Below are positions 8,677-16,959 of a DNA stretch of 64,000 nucleotides, in pieces. Under the pieces are notes generated by a model that was not told the origin of the DNA, searched no databases, and was given only the letters and a program-made list of their open reading frames with translations. Location of the stretch: assembly GCF_026163695.1 (NCBI RefSeq), contig NZ_JAOTID010000007.1:1-64000 (forward strand), read 5' to 3'. The stretch comes from Shumkonia mesophila. GTDB taxonomy: Bacteria; Pseudomonadota; Alphaproteobacteria; Rhodospirillales; Shumkoniaceae. The translations under genes were made by a program, and so were the position numbers. The stretch's first letter is position 1. Every line of letters begins with the position of its first letter.

Positions 8677-9029
8677 GGTGCGCTCCTCTGGGGAGGGGGC
8701 GTCCGTGCCGGCGTGCCGGGGCGATCAGCGGCGATGAGCCGCCCCCGGCGATGGGACTTCTGTTCGATTCCCGAATGGCCCGGCACGCAAGCCTCCCTGG
8801 CTTTCTTGAACGTGATTCGGCTTCCCGATCCCGCGGGTTCTTTCCGGAGGCCGGCCTTTCCATGGCCGGTTCGCTCCTTCCGCGCGACCTCAATTACCAT
8901 ATCAGTTTATGAAAAATCCATCAATGGGCCACGCGATGCCGATAAGAATATTTATAATAATACATTGATATTAAATGATTTTATAGAGATGCGAGTTCTA
9001 CCATTGGACAAGCTGCCGGGATAACTGAT
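8677..9029 (-). other. Divergent control region between the M24/TTT operon and gntR
   Basis: 353 bases without a gene. The part next to the M24 gene (8677-8890) is GC-rich and is probably the transcribed leader; no conserved RNA structure is evident. Bases 8890-9029 are markedly AT-rich, with a TATAAT at 8953-8958 but no matching -35 on the plus strand. Two copies of a 13-base box flank the AT-rich part (see the operator entries), so both promoters probably lie between them under GntR control. Confidence 0.6.
8895..8907 (-). promoter_or_regulatory. GntR operator box A
   Basis: TACCATATCAGTT on the plus strand, that is AACTGATATGGTA on the minus strand. It is identical over 13 bases to box B at 9023-9035, in the opposite orientation and 115 bases away. 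Its place upstream of the TTT operon suggests control of that operon by the divergent GntR protein. Confidence 0.55.
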
Positions 9030-9041
9030 ATGGTAGTTATC
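9020..9041 (+). promoter_or_regulatory. GntR operator box B with flanking inverted repeat
   Basis: GATAACT (9020-9026) and AGTTATC (9035-9041) form a perfect 7-base inverted repeat around GATATGGT. It contains the 13-base core shared with box A. It covers the start region of gntR (ATG at 9030 or 9042), which fits autorepression by occlusion. Confidence 0.6.
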
Positions 9042-9809
9042 ATGAAGTCTCCAAATCTTTCCGCCCTGATCGACCGCCGTATGGCCCCCGGCTCCCAGGT
9101 CTATGCGGTGCTGCGCGAGCACATCGTCAAGGCCCACTTCCTGCCCGGCGCCGCGCTGTCGGAAAAGCGTCTGGCCGAGGAACTGGGGGTGAGCCGCACG
9201 CCGGTGCGCGAAGCCCTGATCCGGCTGGCCGAGGATGGCCTGGTCAACATCGTGCCGCAGTCGGGCACCTATGTGGCCCCCCTCGACGTCGCCGCCGTCC
9301 ACGACAGCCAACTGATCCGCGAAGCCCTGGAGTGCGCGACCGTTTTCGCGGCGGCCCGCAAGGTGACGCCCGAGGAGGGCGACGATCTGGCGCGCATCCT
9401 GGCCGAGCAGAAGCGCCATCTGGCGGCCGGCGACCACGAGGGCTTCATCGCCGCCGACGATGCCCTGCATGCCCGCCTGATCGAGATCAGCGGCCACAAG
9501 GGGGTGGCCCGCACGGTGCAGGGGGCCAAGCTGCACCTCGACCGCATCCGCTACATCGCCGGCGAGGATTCGCCGCACATCCACTTCGTCATCGGCCAGC
9601 ACGAGGAAATCATCGACCGCGTCATCCATCACGACGGCCGCGGCGCCAGGCGGGCCATGCGCGGCCACCTGCGCCTGGTCTTCGAGAAACTCGACCGCCT
9701 GCTGTGGGAACGCCAGGTGCTGTTCGCCGCCGAGCCCCGCAACGGCGGCCGGGGCGGGCGCGACCGTGCGACGCTGGCCGCCCGCCCGGCTTGGAACGCC
9801 GCTTCCTAG
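9030..9809 (+). CDS. GntR family (FCD/FadR subfamily) transcriptional regulator
   Basis: 259 aa. Winged helix at about 22-85 (GAALSEKRLAEELGVSRTPV, then REALIRLAEDGLVNIVPQSG), followed by an all-helical FCD ligand domain. The FCD metal-ligand pattern is visible in DDALHARLIEISGH and HEEIIDRVIHHDGRGARRAMRGHL. Divergent from the M24/TTT operon and almost certainly its regulator. The start is uncertain: ATG 9030 has a weak GGGA 8 bases upstream, while ATG 9042 has nothing. The stop TAG shares the palindrome CTAG (9806-9809) with the stop of the convergent GST gene. Confidence 0.9.
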   Translation: MVVIMKSPNLSALIDRRMAPGSQVYAVLREHIVKAHFLPGAALSEKRLAEELGVSRTPVREALIRLAEDGLVNIVPQSGTYVAPLDVAAVHDSQLIREALECATVFAAARKVTPEEGDDLARILAEQKRHLAAGDHEGFIAADDALHARLIEISGHKGVARTVQGAKLHLDRIRYIAGEDSPHIHFVIGQHEEIIDRVIHHDGRGARRAMRGHLRLVFEKLDRLLWERQVLFAAEPRNGGRGGRDRATLAARPAWNAAS

Positions 9810-10423
9810 ACCTTGGGCGCCGTTGCCGTCATCGACGGGCGCTTCTCCACCTTGGCGTACCAGGCGGCGAGTGCCGGATGGCGGTTCCGCCAAGCGTCGC
9901 CGGCATAGCGGAGGTCAAGGTATCCCAAGGCGCAGGCGATGGCGATGTCGCCGATGGAAAGAGTCCCGGCGGGGTCGGCCAGCGCCCCTGCGGCGGCTTC
10001 CGCCTCCAGGGCGTCGAGGCCGCGCTCGGCCTTGCGCTTCTGGCGCTCGATCCAGTCCCCGTGTTGCGTCGCCGCCGGCTGCATCTCTTCGTAACGGCGC
10101 AGGATGGTGGCATCCAGAATGCCATCGGCCAGCGCCTGGCGGCGCAGCGCCGTCCAGCGGGCGGGGCCGGCGGCGGGGAAGGCGCGCTGGCCGCCGTGCA
10201 GGGAATCCAGGTACTCGCAGATCACCGGCGAATCGTAGAGCACGGCGCCGTCGTCGGCGGTCAGCGCCGGCACCTTGCCCAGCGGATTGTCGCGGGCCAG
10301 CGACGCCTCGTCGTCGGAGGGCGACGTCGGAACGGTCTCGATGCGGCCGGCGAGGCCGGCTTCGTGGGCCAGCACCACGACCTTGCGCACGTAGGGGGAG
10401 GTGGGGGAATAGCGGAGCTTCAC
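9806..10423 (-). CDS. Glutathione S-transferase family protein
   Basis: 205 aa. N-terminal thioredoxin-like domain (LRYSPTSPYVRKVVVLAHEA, then NPLGKVPAL and DSPVICEYLD) and a helical C-terminal domain (LSIGDIAIACALGYLDLRY). The SPYVRK segment places a Ser where GSTs activate glutathione. The start is GTG at 10423 with AAGGAG upstream. The gene is convergent with gntR and overlaps it by 4 bases. Specific substrate unknown; involvement with the TTT island is not required. Confidence 0.9.
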   Translation of the reverse strand: MKLRYSPTSPYVRKVVVLAHEAGLAGRIETVPTSPSDDEASLARDNPLGKVPALTADDGAVLYDSPVICEYLDSLHGGQRAFPAAGPARWTALRRQALADGILDATILRRYEEMQPAATQHGDWIERQKRKAERGLDALEAEAAAGALADPAGTLSIGDIAIACALGYLDLRYAGDAWRNRHPALAAWYAKVEKRPSMTATAPKV

Positions 10424-10598
10424 GGGTCTGTCTCCTTGGTGGGCGGAGGAAGCGGCAAAACCGCACGGAGCCTATACCGGCAATCGCGGACTGAAAAGGG
10501 GCACGCCGGCCGTCCGCCGTCGGGCCGTTTGTCGTTGTCGCTGCCGTCCCCGACGACTACTGTGCAGACAAAATCATAATCAGGGAAGGAAGGGCCGG

Positions 10599-11330
10599 AT
10601 GCCCTGGTTGCCGCCGGAGTCCATCGAAGAGAAACTGAAGCGGCTGGTCGTTCCGGCCGGACTCTATATCCGCTACCTCTACCAAAAGGAGCTCCGGAAA
10701 GGCGAGCCGGAAATCCGCCTGGTGCCCTTCCTGGCCAGCAAGGAGAGGATTTCCCTCGACATCGGCGCCAACAAGGGCGTCTATGCCTACGCGCTGCTCG
10801 GTCACAGCGCCGCCGTTCACGGCTTCGAGCCCAACCCCAAGATGTTCCGCGTCCTCGAAAGCTGGGCCAGGGACCGCGTCGCCCTGCACGCCATTGCCCT
10901 TGGCGATGCGTCGGGTACGGCGGATCTTCTCGTTCCCAGATCGCGGCACGGCTATTCCAACCAGGGCGGCTCGCTGAGCCAGGTCAGGATGGAAGGAGAG
11001 ACGTGCGGCGTCGTGTCGGTCGAGGTCGCGAGGCTCGACGATCTGGGCATCGCCAATGTCGGCTTCATGAAGATCGATGTCGAAGGGTTCGAGTGCCAGG
11101 TATTGGCGGGCGCCCAGGAGACACTGCGGCGCGACCGGCCCAATCTGCTGGTCGAGATCGAGGAGTGGCATGCCAAAAGGCCGCTGCCCGACATGATCGC
11201 CGAGATCTGTGCCTACGGCTATCGATGCTTGGTGCTCTGCCGCGGCGCGCTGATGTCTTTCGAGCATTACCGCAGCCACGCCAAGGCCGGCGACGGCCAC
11301 GTCTTCAACTTCATCTTCCTGCCGGTGTAG
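10599..11330 (+). CDS. FkbM family SAM-dependent methyltransferase
   Basis: 243 aa. The SAM-binding Rossmann motif is ISLDIGANKGVYAYALL (about residues 51-67), followed by HGFEPNPKMF and, in the FkbM signature, VGFMKIDVEGFECQVLAGA. FkbM enzymes are O-methyltransferases acting on sugars, lipids or natural products. GGAAGG precedes the ATG. It stands alone, convergent with gloB, and no glycan cluster surrounds it. The substrate cannot be assigned. Confidence 0.9.
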   Translation: MPWLPPESIEEKLKRLVVPAGLYIRYLYQKELRKGEPEIRLVPFLASKERISLDIGANKGVYAYALLGHSAAVHGFEPNPKMFRVLESWARDRVALHAIALGDASGTADLLVPRSRHGYSNQGGSLSQVRMEGETCGVVSVEVARLDDLGIANVGFMKIDVEGFECQVLAGAQETLRRDRPNLLVEIEEWHAKRPLPDMIAEICAYGYRCLVLCRGALMSFEHYRSHAKAGDGHVFNFIFLPV

Positions 11331-11339
11331 CAGACCCTT

Positions 11340-12110
11340 CTAGAACTCGTCCTTGCGCCGGCGGATCTCGGCGAAAACCGCGACGGCGTCGCGTCCGGCC
11401 AGGCCGACGGCTTCCTTGAGGGCGGCGACGTCGGCGCGAAGGAAGGGATTGGCGGCCTTCTCGTCGCCCAGACGGGCGGGCAGCGTCGGCCGGCCGGCCT
11501 CGCCCAAGGCCTGCGCTTCCGCGCCGCGCCGCTCGATCGCCGCGTTTTGCGGATCGAGGTCGAGCGCGAAGGCGACATTGTCGTTGGTGTATTCGTGGCC
11601 GCAATAGACGCGGGTGTCGTCGGGCAACGCCCTCAGCTTCAGGAGGCTCGCCCACATCTGGGCCGGCGTTCCCTCGAACAGGCGGCCGCAGCCCAGGGAA
11701 AACAGGGTATCCCCGCAGAAGAGGGCGCCGGCCTGCTCGAACCAGTAGGCGACGTGGCCCGAGGTGTGGCCGGGCGTCTCGATTACGCGGCCGGTGTGAG
11801 TGCCCAGCGTCACCGCGTCGCCCTCCTTCACCCTGACGTCGATGCCGGGGATGCGATGGGCGTCGGCCGCGGCGCCGATGACCGTGCAGCCGGTCGCCCG
11901 CTTGATCTCGGCGACGCCGCCGATGTGGTCGGCGTGATGGTGGGTACAGAGGACGTGGCCGAGGTGCCAGCCAAGACGGCCGAGCGCCGCCAGCACCGGC
12001 CCGGCCACCGCCGGATCGACGACGGCACAGGCCCCGCTTTCGGCATCGCGGATGAGATAGGTGTAGTTGTCGGAAAGAACCGGAAGCAGGTGAATGTCGA
12101 GATCGGCCAT
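11340..12110 (-). CDS. gloB: Hydroxyacylglutathione hydrolase (glyoxalase II)
   Basis: 256 aa. Metallo-beta-lactamase fold with the binuclear site motif THHHADHIGG (about residue 56), further ligands in TPGHTSGH and FCGDTLF, and the C-terminal glyoxalase II signature YCGHEYTNDNVAFAL. It hydrolyses S-lactoylglutathione to lactate and glutathione in methylglyoxal detoxification. Divergent from the methyltransferase at 12218, an arrangement common in alphaproteobacteria. Confidence 0.96.
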   Translation of the reverse strand: MADLDIHLLPVLSDNYTYLIRDAESGACAVVDPAVAGPVLAALGRLGWHLGHVLCTHHHADHIGGVAEIKRATGCTVIGAAADAHRIPGIDVRVKEGDAVTLGTHTGRVIETPGHTSGHVAYWFEQAGALFCGDTLFSLGCGRLFEGTPAQMWASLLKLRALPDDTRVYCGHEYTNDNVAFALDLDPQNAAIERRGAEAQALGEAGRPTLPARLGDEKAANPFLRADVAALKEAVGLAGRDAVAVFAEIRRRKDEF

Positions 12111-12217
12111 GCGGGGAGGTCCCTTTCTGCCGGGGAGGGCGACGCCGGGAATGCTATCATCAAGCCGGCCCCTTCGCTACCGACGCGCACATGCACGTTG
12201 TGGTAGACTGCGCCGCC

Positions 12218-12946
12218 ATGAGCCTCGACATCGTCGATATCCGCGACTTTTACGCCAGCAGCCTGGGGCAGATGGCGGCGCGCATGATCCGCCACCAGAT
12301 CCGCGCCATCTGGCCGGAGGCCAAGGGGCAGTCCGTCCTCGGCCTGGGCTACGCCACGCCGTATCTCAATTTCTTCCGCAGCGGCGGCGGCGGCGCGGCG
12401 CGCGTGCTGGCCGCCATGCCGGCCTCGCAGGGGGTGCTGCACTGGCCGGCCGACGGCCCCTGCCTGACGACGTTGGCCGACGAGGCCGACCTGCCCTTTC
12501 CGGATCTTTCCATCGACCGCGTGCTCCTGATCCACGCCCTCGAAACGACCGAGCAGGTGCAGCCGATGATGCGCGAGATCTGGCGGGTGCTGTCGGGCAG
12601 CGGCCGGCTGCTGGTGGTCGCCCCCAACCGGCGGGGCATCTGGGCCAGGCTGGATCGCACGCCCTTCGGCTACGGCCAGCCCTACTCCTCGGGGCAGTTG
12701 TCGCGCCTGTTGCGCGAAACCATGTTCACCCCGGTCAAGGCCCATGCCGCGCTGTTCGCGCCGCCCAGCCGCTCGCGCATGGTGCTGGCCTCGGCCCGCG
12801 CCTGGGAGGGGTTGGGCCAGCGCGGCATCGCCCCCTTCGCCGGCGTGGTGATGATCGAGGCGACCAAGCAGATCTATGCCGGCCATCCGGTGGCCCAGCG
12901 CCGCCGGCGCGCCTACCTGGCCCTGCCGCAGGGACCGCGGGTCTGA
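12218..12946 (+). CDS. Class I SAM-dependent methyltransferase next to gloB
   Basis: 242 aa from the second ATG (MSLDIVDIRDFYASSLGQMA), chosen because homologues begin here; an upstream ATG at 12191 would add nine residues. SAM-fold elements: KGQSVLGLGYATPYL, DLPFPDLSIDRVLLIHALE, EIWRVLSGSGRLLVVAPN and a late RTPFGYGQPYSSGQL. Methyltransferases of this type sit beside gloB throughout Rhodospirillales, but their substrate is not established to my knowledge. Convergent with metW, with only 15 bases between them. Confidence 0.85.
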   Translation: MSLDIVDIRDFYASSLGQMAARMIRHQIRAIWPEAKGQSVLGLGYATPYLNFFRSGGGGAARVLAAMPASQGVLHWPADGPCLTTLADEADLPFPDLSIDRVLLIHALETTEQVQPMMREIWRVLSGSGRLLVVAPNRRGIWARLDRTPFGYGQPYSSGQLSRLLRETMFTPVKAHAALFAPPSRSRMVLASARAWEGLGQRGIAPFAGVVMIEATKQIYAGHPVAQRRRRAYLALPQGPRV

Positions 12947-12961
12947 CCGGAACTCCGCTTT

Positions 12962-13585
12962 TCAGCGCCGCAGCATGAAAACCGCCTGCACGCCGAACAG
13001 GTTGGCGGTCAGCGGTCCCGAATTGATGCGCCGAAGCCGTCCGTGGGCGTTCAGCGACAGGCTGCGCTCGATGGCGATGCCCAGGCGGGCGCACATCTCG
13101 ATGAAGTCCTTGATGGTGCAAAGGTGGATGTTGGGCGTCTCGTACCACTCGTAGGGCAGGGTCTTGTTTTTCGGCATGCGCCCGTGCAGTCCCAGGTAGC
13201 CGCGCACCCGCCAGTGGCCGAAGTTGGGGAACGACACGATGGCGTGCCGGCCGATCCTGACCAGGTTCTCGACCACCGTGCGCGGCGCCATCATCGCCTG
13301 CAGGGTCTGGCTCAGGATGACGTAGTCGAAGGCGGCGTCGGGATAGGTGGAAAGGTCGGTGTCGGCGTCGCCCTGGATGACCGACAGGCCGGCGGAAACA
13401 CAGGCGTTCACGCCCTCGGAACTGAGTTCGATGCCGCGCCCGTCGACCTGCTTGAAGTTGACCAGGTAGTCGAGCAGCGTGCCGTCGCCGCAGCCGACGT
13501 CCAGCACCCGCGAGCCGGCGTCGACCATGTCGGCGATGATCTGCAGGTCGACGCGGATCGACTTGCGCTGGCTTTCCGACATCAT
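12962..13585 (-). CDS. metW: Methionine biosynthesis protein MetW
   Basis: 207 aa, methyltransferase-like fold with [17 protein letters not shown] and the MetW signatures [20 protein letters not shown] and [15 protein letters not shown]. MetW partners MetX in homoserine acylation for methionine synthesis. Its ATG overlaps the metX stop (ATGA at 13585-13582), so the two are translationally coupled. Confidence 0.95.
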   Translation of the reverse strand: MMSESQRKSIRVDLQIIADMVDAGSRVLDVGCGDGTLLDYLVNFKQVDGRGIELSSEGVNACVSAGLSVIQGDADTDLSTYPDAAFDYVILSQTLQAMMAPRTVVENLVRIGRHAIVSFPNFGHWRVRGYLGLHGRMPKNKTLPYEWYETPNIHLCTIKDFIEMCARLGIAIERSLSLNAHGRLRRINSGPLTANLFGVQAVFMLRR

Positions 13586-14766
13586 GGCACGGCCCTCCGG
13601 GGCAGGCCGCGGTGCTGGGCGGCGCCCTCCAGGAAGCCGTTGAACACCCGGTGGAACTCGGGCACGTCGAGCAGGAAGGCGTCGTGGCCGCCGTCGCTGG
13701 TGATCTCGGCGAAACTGACGTTGGCGGCCGCCGCGTTCAAGGCGTTGACCAGCCGCTTGCTCTCGGCCGTCGGGTACAGCCAGTCGCTGGTGAACGAGAT
13801 GACGCAGAAGCGCACCTTGGTGCCGCGGAAGGCGTCGGCCAGGTTTCCGCCGTGCGTCTGCTCGATGTCGAAATAGTCCATGGCCCGCGTGATGTAGAGA
13901 TAGGAATTGGCGTCGAAGCGCTCGACGAAGGTGCTGCCCTGGTGGCGCAGGTAGCTTTCCACCTGGAAGTCGGCGTCGAAGCCGTAGGTGATGTGCTCGC
14001 GGTTTTGCAACCGGCGGCCGAACTTGGCCTGCAGCGAGCTTTCCGAAAGATAGGTGACGTGCGCGGCCATGCGCGCCACGGCCAGCCCGCGGTGTGGCCA
14101 TTTGCCCTGGTTCAGGTAATCGCCGGCGCACCAGTCGAGATCGGCCATGATGGCTTGGCGGCCGACCTCGTGGAAGGCGATGTTCTGGGCCGAGTGATGA
14201 ACCGCCGTGGCGATGGGCGCCGCGGCGAACACCCGCTCGGGGTACGACGCCGCCCATTCCAGCACCTGCATGCCGCCCAGCGAGCCGCCGACGACGGCGA
14301 ACAGCTGCTCGATCCCCAGATGGTCGATCAGCATCGCCTGGGCGCGCACCATGTCGCCGATGGTGATGACCGGCAGGCCGAGGCCCCAAGGCTTGCCGGT
14401 CGCCGGGTTGGTTTCCTTGGGCCCGATGGTGCCCATGCAGCCGCCCAGGATGTTCGAGCAGATGACGAAATAGCGTTCGGTGTCGATCGGCTTGCCGGGG
14501 CCGACCATCAGGTTCCACCAGCCGGGCTTGCCGGTGACCGGGTGGGGCTCGGCCACGAACTGATCGCCGGTCAGCGCGTGGCAGACCAGGATGGCGTTGC
14601 TCTTCTCGGCATTGAGCGCGCCATAGGTCTGGTAGGCCATCGTGAAGTCGGAAAGCTCGACGCCGCAGTCGAGACGCAAGGGCCGCTCGCGCCCGAGCGC
14701 CACGCGATGACCGGGCAGCGTCCGGGTGTCCCACCGGCCAAGGGGTATGGTATGGCGGTTGTCCAT
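13582..14766 (-). CDS. metX: Homoserine O-acyltransferase MetX
   Basis: 394 aa from MDNRH. Alpha/beta-hydrolase with the nucleophile elbow [14 protein letters not shown] (Ser), acid in SFTSDWLYP and His in [11 protein letters not shown]. It activates homoserine with acetyl-CoA; some proteobacterial MetX proteins use succinyl-CoA instead, and which applies here cannot be decided by eye. Start alternatives exist upstream (14823, 14838); 14766 was chosen because AGGAAG is adjacent and homologues start near here. No SAM riboswitch was recognised in the leader. Confidence 0.94.
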   Translation of the reverse strand: MDNRHTIPLGRWDTRTLPGHRVALGRERPLRLDCGVELSDFTMAYQTYGALNAEKSNAILVCHALTGDQFVAEPHPVTGKPGWWNLMVGPGKPIDTERYFVICSNILGGCMGTIGPKETNPATGKPWGLGLPVITIGDMVRAQAMLIDHLGIEQLFAVVGGSLGGMQVLEWAASYPERVFAAAPIATAVHHSAQNIAFHEVGRQAIMADLDWCAGDYLNQGKWPHRGLAVARMAAHVTYLSESSLQAKFGRRLQNREHITYGFDADFQVESYLRHQGSTFVERFDANSYLYITRAMDYFDIEQTHGGNLADAFRGTKVRFCVISFTSDWLYPTAESKRLVNALNAAAANVSFAEITSDGGHDAFLLDVPEFHRVFNGFLEGAAQHRGLPRRAVP

Positions 14767-14932
14767 TCTTCCTGGCGATCGTCCGAATTCCTGCCGAAGG
14801 CGGCGCCTATTGCTAGGATACATGGCGGAGAACATCAACGTTTTCTTTGATTTTGCAGGAACATGCCGGTATCACTATCCGGCTTTCGGGGCGGGGCGCC
14901 CCTTTTCCAGGACGGATGCCGGGATTGCCAGG

Positions 14933-15865
14933 ATGAGCGCGGGCAAGTCACTCGACGCGTTGCGGCGCGAGATCGACCGCATCGACGACGCCATTCACGA
15001 CCTGATCCAGCGGCGGACCAGGGTCGTCGAGCGCGTGCGCGATCTCAAGGCCAACGACCGCATCAAGATCCGCCCGTCGCGGGAAGACGAGATTATCTAC
15101 CGGCTGATGGCGGCCCATCGCGGCAATTTCCCGAAGCGCGAACTGGCGCGCATCTGGCGCGAGTTGATTGTCGCCACCCTCTCCTTCGAGGGGCCCTTCA
15201 CCGCCGCCGTCTACGCGCCCGACCGGGCGCGTTCTTGTTGGGACCTGGCGCGCGACCAGTACGGCACCTTCACCCCGATGACGACCCATCCCTCGGCCCG
15301 CCGGGTCATCCAGAAGGTGCGCGAGGGCGGCGCCACCGTCGGCATCCTGCCGCTGCCCCGCCAGGACGACCCCGATCCGTGGTGGCCGCATCTGGTGGGG
15401 AACGAGCCCGAGGGGCCGCGCATCATCGCCCGCCTGCCGTTTGCCGGTCCCGGCAATACCCGTTTCCCCGATGCCCAGGCCCTGGTCATCAGCCCGGTGG
15501 ACCGCGAGCCGACCGTCCGCGAGCGATCGCTCATCGCCGTCGAGATGGCCGAGGACGTGGGTCAGGCGAAGATTGCCGCGGCGCTGCGCGAGGCCGGCCT
15601 GTCGCTTCTCCAGATCATTGCCTGGCGCGAATCGCACGGCCTCGGAATGTGCCTCTACCTGGCCGAGTTGGACGGCTTCGTCACGCTCGAGGACCGCAGC
15701 CTGGCGCGCTTCAACGCCGCGCTCGGCGAGCGGGTCATCCGCATCGCCCGGCTGGGCGGCTATGGCACGCCCCTTACGCCCGAGGATATGGCTGTCGTAC
15801 CGGAGGAGCCGGCGGCCACGCCTTTCCAATCAACCCCTCCCAAACCCAGGAAACGTCGAACATGA
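14933..15865 (+). CDS. Chorismate mutase (AroQ) fused to a reduced prephenate-dehydratase/ACT-like region
   Basis: 310 aa. Residues 5-85 are an AroQ helix bundle (LDALRREIDRIDDAIHDLIQ) with the Arg/Lys residues expected in the active site (RRTRVVERVRDLK). Residues about 90-175 look like a shortened prephenate dehydratase domain; NTRF at 175-178 recalls the essential TRF motif. About 199-265 resembles a degenerate ACT domain (SLIAVEMAEDVGQAKIAAAL). The dehydratase part is roughly half normal size, so dehydratase activity is doubtful. First gene of a coupled operon with hisC and tyrC (ATGA overlap at 15862-15865), placing it in tyrosine/phenylalanine synthesis. Confidence 0.85.
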   Translation: MSAGKSLDALRREIDRIDDAIHDLIQRRTRVVERVRDLKANDRIKIRPSREDEIIYRLMAAHRGNFPKRELARIWRELIVATLSFEGPFTAAVYAPDRARSCWDLARDQYGTFTPMTTHPSARRVIQKVREGGATVGILPLPRQDDPDPWWPHLVGNEPEGPRIIARLPFAGPGNTRFPDAQALVISPVDREPTVRERSLIAVEMAEDVGQAKIAAALREAGLSLLQIIAWRESHGLGMCLYLAELDGFVTLEDRSLARFNAALGERVIRIARLGGYGTPLTPEDMAVVPEEPAATPFQSTPPKPRKRRT

Positions 15866-16959
15866 GCCTTCTCGTTCCCCAGCCGGGGATCATGGACATC
15901 ACCCCCTATGTCGGGGGCGAATCCAAGATTCAGGGCGTCAGCCGGATCATCAAACTGGCCTCCAACGAGGGTGCCTTCGGGCCCAGCCCCAAGGCGGTGG
16001 CGGCCTTCGTCGCCCATGCCGGCGAGATGCACCGTTATCCCGACGGCGGCTGTACCGCGCTGCGCGAGGCGGTGGCGGCCCGTCATGGCCTGGACGCCTC
16101 GCGCATCGTCTTCGGCGCCGGGTCGGACGAACTGATCGGGCTGCTGTGCCGCGCCTACGCCGGGCAGGGCGACGAGGTGCTCTATTCCGAGCACGGCTTC
16201 CTGATGTATCCGATCGCCGCCCGCTCGGCCTCGGCCACCCCCGTCGCCGCCCCCGACCAGGGATTGACGGCCGACGTCGACGCCATCCTGGCCAAGGTGA
16301 CGAAGCGCACCCGCATCGTCTTTTTGGCCAATCCCAACAACCCGACCGGCACCTACCTGCCGCGCAGCGAACTGGCCCGCCTCCGGGCCGGCCTCAGCGA
16401 CAACATCCTGCTGGTCATCGACGCCGCCTATTCGGAGTACATCGACCTGCCCGACTTCTCCTCGGGCCTGGAACTGGTCGATGGCGTCGCCAACACGGTG
16501 ATGACCCGCACCTTCTCGAAGATCTACGGGATGGGCGGCTTGCGCCTGGGCTGGGCATACTGCCCGGCGGCCGTCGCCGACGTGCTCAATCGGGTGCGCA
16601 ACCCCTTCAACGTCGGCTCGGCGGCCCAGGCGGCCGGCCTGGCGGCGTTCGCCGACACCGAGTTCGTCGCCAAGGTCAAGAAGCACAACGACGAATGGCT
16701 GCCGTGGACGATCGAACAGGTGCGCGCGCTCGGTTTCGAGGCGCCGCCCAGCGTCGGCAACTTCATGCTGGTGCGCTTCCCGGCCGGCCCGGGGCGCGAC
16801 GTCCCGGCGGCCGATGCCTTCCTCAAGGCGCGCGGCCTCATCGTCCGGCGGGTGGCGGGCTACGGCCTGCCCGACGCGCTCCGCGTGACCATCGGGCGCG
16901 AGGACGAGATGCGGGCCTTCATCGGCGCCCTCGGCGAATTCGCGAGGCAGGCAACATGA
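15862..16959 (+). CDS. hisC: Histidinol-phosphate/aromatic aminotransferase
   Basis: 365 aa, fold type I PLP enzyme. PLP lysine in MTRTFSKIYGMGGLRLGW; other landmarks are KLASNEGAFGPSP, HRYPDGGC, FLANPNNPTGTYL and DAAYSEY. HisC converts imidazole-acetol phosphate to histidinol phosphate and often also transaminates aromatic keto acids. Its placement between chorismate mutase and tyrC, overlapping both by ATGA, points to the aromatic role here. Confidence 0.92.
   Translation: MSLLVPQPGIMDITPYVGGESKIQGVSRIIKLASNEGAFGPSPKAVAAFVAHAGEMHRYPDGGCTALREAVAARHGLDASRIVFGAGSDELIGLLCRAYAGQGDEVLYSEHGFLMYPIAARSASATPVAAPDQGLTADVDAILAKVTKRTRIVFLANPNNPTGTYLPRSELARLRAGLSDNILLVIDAAYSEYIDLPDFSSGLELVDGVANTVMTRTFSKIYGMGGLRLGWAYCPAAVADVLNRVRNPFNVGSAAQAAGLAAFADTEFVAKVKKHNDEWLPWTIEQVRALGFEAPPSVGNFMLVRFPAGPGRDVPAADAFLKARGLIVRRVAGYGLPDALRVTIGREDEMRAFIGALGEFARQAT

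Noticed and set aside
8953-8958. TATAAT as plus-strand promoter of gntR
   Set aside because: No -35 element at 16-18 bases upstream; in AT-rich DNA a chance hexamer is likely.
14767-14932. SAM-II riboswitch upstream of metX
   Set aside because: The conserved SAM-II core was not found on the minus strand in this interval.
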